The translations under genes were made by a program, and so were the position numbers. DNA of 64,000 nt from positions 372,001-436,000 of the forward strand of contig CAVQCN010000005.1 of the NCBI GenBank assembly GCA_963711035.1, read 5' to 3'. The stretch's first letter is position 1, and each line of letters starts with the position of its first letter. This DNA is from WHTK01 sp963711035 (GTDB lineage: Bacteria; Chloroflexota; Dehalococcoidia; DSTF01; WHTK01). Shown here one piece after another: positions 12,822 to 20,330 of this stretch. The notes below the pieces were generated by a model, which saw nothing but the letters and a program-made list of their open reading frames with translations, did not search any database and was not told the DNA's origin.

Positions 12822-12872
12822 TCGTCAGCCCGATCTTGATTCACCAGATTCTTCGCTACGCTCAGAATGACA
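12473..12872. mobile_element. Inverted-repeat element enclosing the GIY-YIG gene
   Basis: The left arm GTCACTCTGAGCGGAGCGAA (12474 on, 28 nt to 12501) is the reverse complement of the right arm ending AGAATGAC at 12871, with 25 of 28 positions matching. Outer T and A extend the pair to 400 bp. Only the GIY-YIG reading frame lies between the arms. The arm sequence is a variant of the short elements dispersed in this window, so this copy looks like the coding member of that family. No convincing target-site duplication is seen. Confidence 0.65.
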
Positions 12873-12904
12873 GCTCAACGCCGCGCGCTGTCCTCTGCGC
12901 TGCT

Positions 12905-13213
12905 CTACCCCACGTCAACGCTGACGTCCTCCCCGTCCACCTGCACCGGATAGGTGCGCACGGGACGCACGGCGGGCAGGACGACGACGCGGCCGGTCTC
13001 GATGTCGAAGCGGGCGCCGTGGCGCGGGCACTCGACCTGGTTCTCCCAGAGGGTGCCCTCGCCGAGGGGACCGCCGTCATGGGTACAGACGTTGTCGATG
13101 GCGTAGAAGCGGCCGTCGTAGTTAGCCAGCGCAATGCTGCGGTCGCCGACGTGGAAGACGCGCACCTGCCCGGCTGGCACTTCGTCTTTCGACGTTACGC
13201 GTTGGAAGGCCAT
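12905..13213 (-). CDS. Rieske-type [2Fe-2S] ferredoxin in the suf operon
   Basis: The 102-residue protein has both Rieske ligand motifs, CTHDGGPL and CPRHGARF, in the normal spacing. It resembles ferredoxin components of non-heme iron oxygenases. No oxygenase gene is nearby, and its place between sufD and sufS suggests a role in Fe-S biogenesis or electron supply to it; that is inference. ATG 13213 overlaps the sufD stop (TGATG), so the two are translationally coupled. The next gene downstream is the inserted GIY-YIG element. Confidence 0.92.
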   Translation of the reverse strand: MAFQRVTSKDEVPAGQVRVFHVGDRSIALANYDGRFYAIDNVCTHDGGPLGEGTLWENQVECPRHGARFDIETGRVVVLPAVRPVRTYPVQVDGEDVSVDVG

Positions 13214-14514
13214 CAACCGCCCCGTCCGATCTTGGCGGCAAGCTCCCGCGTGATCAGCTCGCGCGCGCTGTGGGCCGGGAAGCGGTCGACGGCCTCCAGG
13301 AAGAAGGCTTCGACCAGCAGGCGCTCGGCCTCGGCGGGCGGTATACCGCGCGATTCGAGGTAGAAGAGCTGCTCTTCGTCCACGGGGCCGGCACTGGCGC
13401 CATGGCTGCAGCGCAGCACGTCGTACGCCTCGATTTCGAGCACCGGGATCGGTGCAGCGCGGGCGTGGTCGCTGAGCAGGAGGTTACGGCTCGTCTGATT
13501 GGCTTCGCTCTGGCTGGCTCCCTTGTGGATGCGCGCCAGGCCGTTCCACACCATCGAGGAGGAATCGTCCAGCGCCGCCTTGAACAGCAGGTCGCTCGAA
13601 GTGTGGGCGCCGAGGTGGTCCTGCAGCGTCGTGTAGTCGAAGTGCTGGCTGTTTCCGCCCAGGCTGAGGCCGAGCAGCTCGGTGCGGGCGCCTTCGCCGC
13701 TCAGCGTCACTTCGAGCTTCGCCTTGGTCAAGCGGCCGCCCAGGCCAGCGATTGAGGCGTCGAGCTCGGCGGCGCGGTCGAGGGTCGAGCGGATAGTCGG
13801 GAAGCTCCAGACGTTGGCGCCCCAGCGCTGTGTCTCGACGTAGCGGACGCGCGCGTTGGGCTTGCAGACGATCTCCACGGCTTCGAGGATGAGCGCCTGC
13901 GCTTGGGCGTCAGAGGAAAAGTGGTCCTGTACCAGCGTGACGCTGCTGTTCTCCTCGGCGACGACGAGCACGTGACTCGCCAGGAACTGGCCGGAGAGGC
14001 TGACCACGTGGCGCAGCGGCAGATCGATGTCAACGTTGCGCGGCACGTGGACGAAGAGGCCGCCCTGCCAGGCAGCGGCCTGCAGCGCCTGCAGCTTCCA
14101 GTCGCTGGCGTGAACCAGGCTGTGCAGATGCGGCTCGACCAGCTCGCGGTGGTCGCGGGCAGCGCTGTGCAGGTCGGTGAAGATGACGCCGGCGGGCAGG
14201 GACGGGTTGCGGTGGGCAACGGCGGTCTCGCCGCTGATCTGAGCCAGGTGAGCGCCGAAGCCCTCGCCGCTGAACAGTTCATCCGGCAGCATGACCGGCA
14301 CCACGGCGGAGCCGGTCAGCGCCGCATCGATGTCGAGGCCGCTGATGTCGGTGCGGCGCCACTCCTCTTCGAGCGGGTTCGGCATCGCCATCGCCTCGAA
14401 GACGCGCCAGGCGTCCAGGCGGCGGTTCAGCAGCCACTCCGGCTCACCGTGAGAGGCGGAGATGGCGCGGATGGCGCTCTCGTTCACAGCAGAGTCTGCT
14501 GCTCGTGTAGACAT
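13213..14514 (-). CDS. sufD: Fe-S assembly scaffold subunit SufD
   Basis: The 433-residue SufBD-family protein has the N-terminal helical part (PNPLEEEWRRTDISGLD) and the beta-helix core, ending with SQSEANQTSRNLLLSDHARA, CSHGASAGPVDEEQLFYLESRGI and the helical C-terminus. In the SufBC2D complex it pairs with SufB. The gap to sufB is 150 bases, unusually long for this operon, and contains a 16-mer shared with the gltB leader and a small hairpin. Confidence 0.93.
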   Translation of the reverse strand: MSTRAADSAVNESAIRAISASHGEPEWLLNRRLDAWRVFEAMAMPNPLEEEWRRTDISGLDIDAALTGSAVVPVMLPDELFSGEGFGAHLAQISGETAVAHRNPSLPAGVIFTDLHSAARDHRELVEPHLHSLVHASDWKLQALQAAAWQGGLFVHVPRNVDIDLPLRHVVSLSGQFLASHVLVVAEENSSVTLVQDHFSSDAQAQALILEAVEIVCKPNARVRYVETQRWGANVWSFPTIRSTLDRAAELDASIAGLGGRLTKAKLEVTLSGEGARTELLGLSLGGNSQHFDYTTLQDHLGAHTSSDLLFKAALDDSSSMVWNGLARIHKGASQSEANQTSRNLLLSDHARAAPIPVLEIEAYDVLRCSHGASAGPVDEEQLFYLESRGIPPAEAERLLVEAFFLEAVDRFPAHSARELITRELAAKIGRGG

Positions 14515-14613
14515 TGCTTCCCCTTCTTTGAGCGGTCCATCCGTCCTGAAGATGGGCTGCTCTCCGTTTTACCCCGACTCGGCGGAGCGGTTGCTCGCCG
14601 TCTGAGACCAAGA

Positions 14614-14634
14614 CTGCGGGCCGAATACCCGCAG
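14614..14634 (-). other. Short hairpin between sufB and sufD
   Basis: CTGCGGG and CCCGCAG form a 7-bp stem with a 7-base loop in the 150-base sufB-sufD spacer. No U-tract follows on the minus strand, so it could be a processing or stability element rather than a terminator. Confidence 0.4.
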
Positions 14635-14664
14635 CCGTGGCCTATCGCTAATGACGGGCGGCTG

Positions 14665-16086
14665 TTAGCCGACGGAGCCTTCCATCTGCAGCTCGATCAA
14701 GCGATTGAGCTCGATAGCGTACTCCATGGGCAGTTCCTTGACGATCGGCTCGACGAAGCCATTGACGATCATCTTCGTCGCCTCGGTCTCGTCGATGCCG
14801 CGGCTCATCAGGTAGAAGAGCTGCTCGTCACCTACCTTGCTGACGGTGGCCTCATGCCCGATCGACACCTTGTCCTCGTCGATCTCCATCACCGGGTAGG
14901 TGTCGGAGCGTGACTCCTCGTCCAGGAGCAGCGCGTCACAGCGCACATTCGACTTCACGTTCTCGGCGCCCGGGTAGACCTTGAGCAGGCCGCGGTAGCT
15001 GGTGCGGCCGCCGCCCTTGCTGATCGACTTCGAGATGATGGTCGAGGTCGTGTTGGGCGCGACGTGGACGATCTTGCCGCCGGCGTCCTGGTGCTGATCA
15101 GGGCCGGCGAAGGCCAGCGAGAGGATCTCGCCGTGGGCGCCGGGCTCCATCAGGTAGACGCTGGGGTATTTCATGGTGAGCTTCGAGCCGAGGTTGCCGT
15201 CGACCCACTCCATCACCGCGTTCTCGTAGGCGGCGGCGCGCTTGGTCACCAGGTTGTAGACGTTGGTCGACCAGTTCTGGATCGTCGTGTAGCGGACGCG
15301 GGCGCCCTTCTTGACGATGATCTCGACCACGGCGCTGTGCAGCGAGTCGTTCGAGTAGGTCGGGGCGGTGCAGCCCTCGACGTAGTGCACGTAGCTGCCT
15401 TCCTCGGCGATGATCAGCGTGCGCTCGAACTGGCCCATGTTCTCCGTGTTGATGCGGAAGTACGCCTGCAGCGGGATGTCGACGTGGACGCCCGCCGGCA
15501 CGTAGACGAAGCTACCGCCAGACCACACCGCCGAGTTCAGCGCGGCGAACTTGTTGTCGCCGGGCGGCACGATGGTGCCGAAGTACTGCTTGACGATCTC
15601 GGGATGCTCTCGCAGGCCGCTGTCCATGTCGAGGAACAGCACGCCCAGCTTCTCCAGGTCCTCACGGATCTTGTGGTAAACGACCTCGGAGTCGTACTGG
15701 GCGCCAACGCCGGCGAGGTACTGGCGCTCCGCTTCCGGGATGCCCAGCTTGTCAAAGGTGCGCTTGATCTCGGCCGGCACCTCTTCCCAGGAGCGCCCCT
15801 GGCCCTCCATAGGCTTCACGTAGTAGTAGATGTCCTGGAAATCGAGCGGATAGTTCTGGATGTTGCCGCCCCAGAAGCCCTCCGGCATCGGCTTCGACTC
15901 GAAGAGCTCGAGGGCGCGGAGACGGAAGGCGCGCATCCACTCCGGCTCGTCCTTCATGGCCGATATCTGCGCGACGACGTCTTTACTCAGGCCCTTGTGG
16001 ACCTCGTTGACCGGCTTGAACTCTTCGTCATGCCAGCCGTACTTGTAGCCGGTTACGATGTTGCCAGCGTCGTTGGTCGTCGTCAT
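14665..16086 (-). CDS. sufB: Fe-S assembly scaffold subunit SufB
   Basis: The 473-residue protein is the scaffold on which the nascent cluster is built. Conserved blocks include QAYFRINTENMGQFERTLII, SYVHYVEGCTAPTYSNDSLH, CDALLLDEESRSDTYPVMEI and the C-terminal MEYAIELNRLIELQMEGSVG. ATG 16086 is chosen because it lies 4 bases after sufC and gives the usual N-terminus leading to YKYGWHDEEF. The longer open frame to 16230 overlaps sufC. Confidence 0.96.
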   Translation of the reverse strand: MTTTNDAGNIVTGYKYGWHDEEFKPVNEVHKGLSKDVVAQISAMKDEPEWMRAFRLRALELFESKPMPEGFWGGNIQNYPLDFQDIYYYVKPMEGQGRSWEEVPAEIKRTFDKLGIPEAERQYLAGVGAQYDSEVVYHKIREDLEKLGVLFLDMDSGLREHPEIVKQYFGTIVPPGDNKFAALNSAVWSGGSFVYVPAGVHVDIPLQAYFRINTENMGQFERTLIIAEEGSYVHYVEGCTAPTYSNDSLHSAVVEIIVKKGARVRYTTIQNWSTNVYNLVTKRAAAYENAVMEWVDGNLGSKLTMKYPSVYLMEPGAHGEILSLAFAGPDQHQDAGGKIVHVAPNTTSTIISKSISKGGGRTSYRGLLKVYPGAENVKSNVRCDALLLDEESRSDTYPVMEIDEDKVSIGHEATVSKVGDEQLFYLMSRGIDETEATKMIVNGFVEPIVKELPMEYAIELNRLIELQMEGSVG

Positions 16087-16090
16087 AGTC

Positions 16091-16885
16091 CTACTCCCCT
16101 TCGGCAGCGTCCGCGTCGTCGACGCTTTCGCCGTCGATTTCCTTCGTAATCCAGTCGTATCCCTTGGCTTCCAACTCGGCTGCCAGCTCACTACCGCCGG
16201 AGCGGACGATGCGGCCCTTGTAGAGCACATGCACCTGGTCAGGCTTGATGTAGTTGAGCATGCGCTGGTAGTGGGTAATGAGCAAAACGCCCATGTCAGG
16301 GTTGAGCAGCGCGTTGATGCCCTCCGAGACCGTGCGCAGCGCGTCGATGTCGAGGCCGGAGTCGGTCTCGTCCATGACGGCGACGGCGGGGTGCAGCAGG
16401 CTCATCTGCAGCACCTCGGCGCGCTTCTTCTCGCCGCCGGAGAAGCCTTCGTTGAGGTAGCGCCGCACGAAGGACTCGTCCATCTTGAGCAGTGCCATCG
16501 CCTCCTGCAGCTTCTGACGAAACTCGCGCACCGGGATGTCGCGCCCCTGCACCGCCTTGAGGGCAGCGCGCAGGAAGTTCGTCATCGTCACACCGGGCAC
16601 GGAGGTCGGATACTGCATGGCGAGGAACAGGCCCTTCTGGGCCCGTTCGTTCGGCGGCAACGTCGTGATCTCCTCACCCTTGAGGAAGACATGACCGCCC
16701 GTGATCTCGTAGCGCGGGTGGCCCATGAGAGCGTTGGCCAGCGTGCTCTTGCCGGAGCCGTTCGGTCCCATGATGGCGTGCACTTCGCCGGCCGGCACGG
16801 ATAGTGACAGCCCGTTGACGATTTGCTTGCCATCGACCGCGACCTGCAAGTCTTCGACTTTCAACACTGCCCCGTTGTTGCTCAT
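16091..16885 (-). CDS. sufC: SufC ATPase
   Basis: The 264-residue ABC-type ATPase powers the SufBCD scaffold in the cytoplasm. It has Walker A (GPNGSGKST), the signature FSGGEKKRAE, Walker B (VAVMDETDSGLDID) and the H-loop (LLITHYQRML). Its acidic C-terminal tail (DGESVDDADAAEGE) is a minor addition. ATG 16885 overlaps the sufR stop by four bases, and sufB follows after four bases, so sufR-sufC-sufB are tightly coupled. Confidence 0.97.
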   Translation of the reverse strand: MSNNGAVLKVEDLQVAVDGKQIVNGLSLSVPAGEVHAIMGPNGSGKSTLANALMGHPRYEITGGHVFLKGEEITTLPPNERAQKGLFLAMQYPTSVPGVTMTNFLRAALKAVQGRDIPVREFRQKLQEAMALLKMDESFVRRYLNEGFSGGEKKRAEVLQMSLLHPAVAVMDETDSGLDIDALRTVSEGINALLNPDMGVLLITHYQRMLNYIKPDQVHVLYKGRIVRSGGSELAAELEAKGYDWITKEIDGESVDDADAAEGE

Positions 16886-17553
16886 CTGGTCTCCTTGACT
16901 GAGTGGTTGTCTTCTTCGACGAGCGCGACCGGCTCCGGGCGAATGACGTACTCGCACACGCGCGCGCCGTCGACGATGCGCTGGACCTGCTCTACCTGGG
17001 CGCCGATAAGCAGCTCAATACTCTGGCGATCGGAGGCGCACGGTGCGTCGCTCATCTCGGCCAGGCGCAGGTAGGGGCACTCGCCATTATGGATGTGGAA
17101 GACTTCGCCGTCCTTTGTCCAGCCGTCGACGATGCCTTCGCCTTCGAGAGCGCGACTGGCCTGCGCAACGCGTTCGCCCAGGGTGCGTCCGTGCACCTCG
17201 GCGCCGTGTTCGGCAGCGACCTCGGCGGCGATGCCGGAGAAGACGTTGTCCAGCACCTTGCGGCCGGCCTCGCGGTCCTTCTCCTTGTCGAAGTGGCGGA
17301 AGATGCGCGAGAGCAGCTGCAGGTAGACGCGGCCCAGCTTCTCGTCGCACTCCTCTGTCGCAAAGAAGATGAGGGTAGGCCGACCGACGCCGTGACGCTC
17401 GTAGCGGGCGTCGATCAGGCCGTCGGCGCGCAAGGCGTCGAGGTGACGGCGCACGGCCTGATGGCTCAATTCGAGCGCCGCCGCGATCTGGACGACAGTG
17501 GCTTCCTTGTGGCCACGCACGATGCGCAGCACTTGGTCTCGGGTGGTTTCCAC
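16882..17553 (-). CDS. sufR: SufR-type Fe-S-sensing transcriptional repressor
   Basis: The 223-residue protein has a winged helix at residues 1-60 (VVQIAAALELSHQAVRRHLDALRADG as the recognition region). The C-terminal sensor half has Cys159, Cys172 and Cys200, and the first two have the CX12C spacing seen in SufR [4Fe-4S] repressors. It heads the suf operon, as is common in Actinobacteria, cyanobacteria and Chloroflexota, and probably represses it when clusters are plentiful. The start is GTG at 17553, and the predicted transcription start falls on it, suggesting a leaderless message. Confidence 0.9.
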   Translation of the reverse strand: METTRDQVLRIVRGHKEATVVQIAAALELSHQAVRRHLDALRADGLIDARYERHGVGRPTLIFFATEECDEKLGRVYLQLLSRIFRHFDKEKDREAGRKVLDNVFSGIAAEVAAEHGAEVHGRTLGERVAQASRALEGEGIVDGWTKDGEVFHIHNGECPYLRLAEMSDAPCASDRQSIELLIGAQVEQVQRIVDGARVCEYVIRPEPVALVEEDNHSVKETR

Positions 17554-17559
17554 GCTTCG

Positions 17560-17600
17560 ATCCTAGCCTCGGAGCGCCTAATAAGTCAACACAATTGTAG
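17560..17600 (-). promoter_or_regulatory. suf operon promoter with possible SufR operator
   Basis: On the minus strand, TTGACT (17589-17584) lies 18 bases from TAGGAT (17565-17560). On the plus strand, CAAC-N6-GTAG (17587-17600) overlaps the -35 box and closely resembles the CAAC-N6-GTTG operator described for SufR. The site centre also reads ACAATTGT. The operator assignment is inference. Confidence 0.5.
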
Positions 17601-17626
17601 AAATATTCAGGTGTGGTCGAGCGCCT

Positions 17627-17691
17627 CTGCGGAATGAATTCCGCAGCTAGCCGGGCAGAGCGATATCGAAGCTGCGGGATTCATTCCGCAG
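17627..17691. repeat. Long imperfectly self-complementary repeat (GCGGAATGAATTCCGC)
   Basis: The 22-nt arms 17627-17648 and 17670-17691 are inverted copies with 21 of 22 matches around a 21-base loop. The left arm is itself nearly palindromic (GCGGAAT-GA-ATTCCGC). It lies between the suf promoter and the glutaredoxin gene, so it might end transcription or be a REP-like element. Confidence 0.65.
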
Positions 17692-17765
17692 GCCTACGTC
17701 CTCAGGAACTGAGGAGCGCCGGGACTCTCTCCCCGATGACGTCACAGAACGGAGTGTCCGCCGCA

Positions 17766-17793
17766 GAGATCCTTCGCTGCCGCTGAGAATGAC
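17766..17793. repeat. Right end of a dispersed inverted-repeat element
   Basis: GAGATCCTTCGCTGCCGCTG followed by AGAATGAC matches the right terminus of the element around the GIY-YIG gene. The left end is degraded; CTGAGGAGCGCCGGGACTCT near 17709 may be its remnant. Confidence 0.55.
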
Positions 17794-17843
17794 AACGTTG
17801 GAGAGACGTCATCACTGAGGTGCTGTTGCTACAGAGCCAGGAT

Positions 17844-18068
17844 TTAGATGATGGCGCAGCCGAGATCGCCCTTCCAGCCGTATTCGACCTTGCCGTCGCG
17901 GAGGACGATGGGGACGGAGATGTAGAGGGCGGTGGCTTCGTCGTACCACTCCTGCTTCTTCATCACGTCCCGCTCCTCGAAGGCGATGCCCTCGGCGATG
18001 AGATCGGCGCGGGCGCGGTCGCAGGTGCCGCAGTTTGGGGTGGTATAGAGGATGATCTTCTCGGCCAT
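17844..18068 (-). CDS. Glutaredoxin-like thiol-disulfide protein
   Basis: The 74-residue thioredoxin-fold protein has the active-site motif TPNCGTCDRA near the N-terminus and the cis-proline region SVPIVL. The CGTC centre differs from the classical CPYC, so redox partner and potential may differ. Small proteins of this type act in the cytoplasm as disulfide reductants. The gene is monocistronic, downstream of the suf promoter region and separated from it by repeats. Confidence 0.82.
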   Translation of the reverse strand: MAEKIILYTTPNCGTCDRARADLIAEGIAFEERDVMKKQEWYDEATALYISVPIVLRDGKVEYGWKGDLGCAII

Positions 18069-18092
18069 AGCGCCTCGATTCTAGCACCAGTC

Positions 18093-18551
18093 TCAGGAGA
18101 GGATACCGAGGTCGAAATCGGTCGCGAAGGGATCGAGGTAGCGAACGCTTTCGACCAGGCGCCGGTGCTGTTGGTCCTCGGTCAAGATATTGGGAACCTC
18201 GTTTTCGACCGCCGTCGCCCAGAGCAGCGAGTCCCAGTAGGAGAGGGAATGCTGTCGTACGCCCTCAATAGCGCGCAGGTGGGTGTGCGGCGTGAGCCCG
18301 AAAACAGTCCACGAGCGTGAGAAACGATAACAGGAGGTGCTCGCCTGATCGGGAGTGAGTGGGTTGCGCGGCTTACGCGTCACGTTCACAAAGAACTCGC
18401 CTAGCACCTGGACGCTCAACGCACCCAGACCGGAAGCGTGTAGCAGGCTCAGAACGTCGATCGCCCGTCGCATCTTGACGGGATCAGCAGCGTCATAGGC
18501 ATAGATGAGGACGTTGGTGTCAACCAGGAAGGCGGAGCCGCCGGTTGTCAT
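18093..18551 (-). CDS. PIN-domain toxin (VapC-like)
   Basis: The 152-residue protein has the PIN core: VDTNVLIYAYDAADPVK at the N-terminus, a central glutamate (GEFFVNVTRK), and YWDSLLWATAVE with the third acidic residue, ending with LTEDQQHRR. PIN toxins are magnesium-dependent RNases. It overlaps the upstream RHH gene by 32 bases, the usual antitoxin-toxin arrangement. Confidence 0.85.
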   Translation of the reverse strand: MTTGGSAFLVDTNVLIYAYDAADPVKMRRAIDVLSLLHASGLGALSVQVLGEFFVNVTRKPRNPLTPDQASTSCYRFSRSWTVFGLTPHTHLRAIEGVRQHSLSYWDSLLWATAVENEVPNILTEDQQHRRLVESVRYLDPFATDFDLGILS

Positions 18552-18921
18552 ACGAGTCTTCTCTACGCCACTTTACGGTGCTTCCGCCATGGGTCAGGGA
18601 ACGTGCGCGTTCTTCGATGAAGGCGAGTTCTTCCTGCCAGGCCTCATCGTCCAACCGACGGGAGTACCTCTGTGTGACACCGCTCCGGGCTAGGTTGTTG
18701 CGTGTCTCCGCTTCCATGACTGCTCCGTAGGGGGCCGTTGCGACTTCCCTCACACTGCCGCCGCTTCCTCCAACCACCCGGTATTGGGTCTGCGACTCAA
18801 TCAGGAGGTCGATGGCGCGGCGGATGATTTCGGCCTCGGACAGGCTCAGATCACGGGCGAGCCGTTTGAGGGCCTCGTCCTGGACCTTCTCAAGGTAGAT
18901 CTGCTTCCGGACCATCGCCAT
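18520..18921 (-). CDS. Ribbon-helix-helix antitoxin for the PIN toxin
   Basis: The start MAMVRKQIYLEKVQDEALKR and SEAEIIRRAIDLLIESQ form a ribbon-helix-helix DNA-binding domain within the first 45 residues. The remaining part (about 90 residues) should bind the toxin. ATG 18921 fits the predicted transcription start almost exactly (leaderless); ATG 18915 is the alternative. An open frame to 18957 overlaps the -35 box and is rejected. Autoregulation by the pair is expected from the family. Confidence 0.8.
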   Translation of the reverse strand: MAMVRKQIYLEKVQDEALKRLARDLSLSEAEIIRRAIDLLIESQTQYRVVGGSGGSVREVATAPYGAVMEAETRNNLARSGVTQRYSRRLDDEAWQEELAFIEERARSLTHGGSTVKWRREDSYDNRRLRLPG

Positions 18922-18928
18922 GGCATAT

Positions 18929-18957
18929 ACAGTACTACATACATCGCCGTATGCCAA
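18929..18957 (-). promoter_or_regulatory. Promoter of the RHH/PIN operon
   Basis: On the minus strand, TTGGCA (18957-18952) and TACTGT (18934-18929) are 17 bases apart. The -10 is identical to that at 2944. The spacer includes GTATGTAGTAC, which may be part of an autoregulatory operator. Confidence 0.55.
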
Positions 18958-18969
18958 GGTGCCCGGCTC

Positions 18970-19851
18970 TCAGACCTTGAGGTTCTCGTCCTCGATAATC
19001 TGGAAGTCGCCTTCGTCCAAGCCTTCGTCGCTGGCACGCGCCGTCTCGGGCGCGGCGCCCAGCTCGCCCTTGCGATAGGCGTTATAGAGGTCAAAAAGGT
19101 CGCGCTTGTGAGGGCGCTTGCGGCCGATGGGACAGGCCTGCCAATCGCCGTACGCCTCGTCGCAGTAGCCCATGCGGAACTCGCCGCACTTGGGCTGGAT
19201 ATAGCGCGCGAAGTAGGGGAGCTGGCGCATGACCTCGGCGCGCATCAGGGCGACGACCTTGCGGAACTCCCACTGGGCCCGGGTGCAGAGGCGCAAGTCG
19301 GCGATGTGCAGCAGCTCGAGGAGGTTCACCGTCACCTTGAAGTTGGTGTTCGTGGCGTTGGGCAGCACGAAGCGCGCGTCCTCGGCCGGCACGCCGGCCT
19401 GCACCATGCGGTCGTACAGCGCGGCGAGGCGGTCGAACTCATCCCGCATCTCGGACTCGAGGCCGGCGCGCTTGACCGTTTCCGGCAGCGTGTAGGGGAA
19501 ATCGCCGCCCTTGAAGGTAACGTAGCGCTGGCTCTGCTGCTCGAAGCTGATGCCCATGTGATGGCGCACGAACTGATGGCTAAAGGCGCGCGTGACGCCG
19601 GAAATGCCAAACTCGAACCAGACCTGCTCCATCGGCGAGGCGTGGCCCGTCTCCATGCGCTTCTCGATGAACTCAAGCATCTGCTCCCGCGTGATGCGGT
19701 CGTCATCGATGCGCTGCACGATCTGGATCGGCGTGAGCGAGGAGTAGGCGACGCGATAGGCGATGTACAGGGACCGCACCGGGTCCGTGGTGTGGTCCAG
19801 CAGCTTCACCTCGATGCCGCGGCCGGGAGGTTTGCGCTCGTTCGATTCCAT
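18970..19851 (-). CDS. thyX: FAD-dependent thymidylate synthase
   Basis: The 293-residue ThyX makes dTMP from dUMP using methylenetetrahydrofolate and FAD. The diagnostic motif appears as RHHMGISFEQQSQRY, where the usual RHR-X7-S has His in the third position. Flanking VWFEFGISGVTRAFSHQFV and the C-terminal region with RAEVMRQLPYFARYIQPKCG fit the family. It is slightly longer than the typical 220-260 because of an acidic C-terminal tail. An unknown 96-residue gene lies 13 bases upstream on the same strand. Confidence 0.93.
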   Translation of the reverse strand: MESNERKPPGRGIEVKLLDHTTDPVRSLYIAYRVAYSSLTPIQIVQRIDDDRITREQMLEFIEKRMETGHASPMEQVWFEFGISGVTRAFSHQFVRHHMGISFEQQSQRYVTFKGGDFPYTLPETVKRAGLESEMRDEFDRLAALYDRMVQAGVPAEDARFVLPNATNTNFKVTVNLLELLHIADLRLCTRAQWEFRKVVALMRAEVMRQLPYFARYIQPKCGEFRMGYCDEAYGDWQACPIGRKRPHKRDLFDLYNAYRKGELGAAPETARASDEGLDEGDFQIIEDENLKV

Positions 19852-19864
19852 GAGGACGGGCTCT

Positions 19865-20155
19865 CTAGCGCCAGTCGTCGCGCCAGGCGCGTTGCATATC
19901 GTAGCCTTCGCGGCGACGGCGGCGCTGCCAGCGTTCGGGCTGCGGCAGCGGGATCAGATTGCTCTGCGGGTTGGACTCCCAGAGCCCGCAGCTGGTACCG
20001 AGGTCATCGAGAAAGGGACCGACACACTCCTTGCCCTCGCGGATCGGATGCAGGCAGAGGGCGACGAAGGACTCCATGCGTCCGGGCTCCAGCGTACGTC
20101 TGAGATAGCGGCAGTGGATCGCCAGTCGAGGCTGAGTGTCGGACGCGTCTCTCAC
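19865..20155 (-). CDS. Unknown Cys-containing protein upstream of thyX
   Basis: The 96-residue frame has four cysteines in the first two thirds (HCRYL, ALCLHP, KECVGP, TSCGLW). Their spacing suggests metal binding or disulfides. The C-terminus is very basic (RWQRRRRREGYDM). It ends 13 bases before thyX, so it would be co-transcribed. I do not recognise the family and the frame is short, so it may be spurious. Confidence 0.45.
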   Translation of the reverse strand: MRDASDTQPRLAIHCRYLRRTLEPGRMESFVALCLHPIREGKECVGPFLDDLGTSCGLWESNPQSNLIPLPQPERWQRRRRREGYDMQRAWRDDWR

Positions 20156-20330
20156 GGGGCCATTCTACGGCAGCATCTGCCGCCCGTCACGGCGAGAGGC
20201 GCTGCTCAGACGGCCAAGGATGGCGTCGATAACTACTAGGCGGACGCTGCGTAGGCTGGCAGTCGCAGTTGATCGTTCTGCGACAGGACCGTAGTGTACA
20301 TAAACGCTCGCCCCGCCCACGAGAGCGTCA

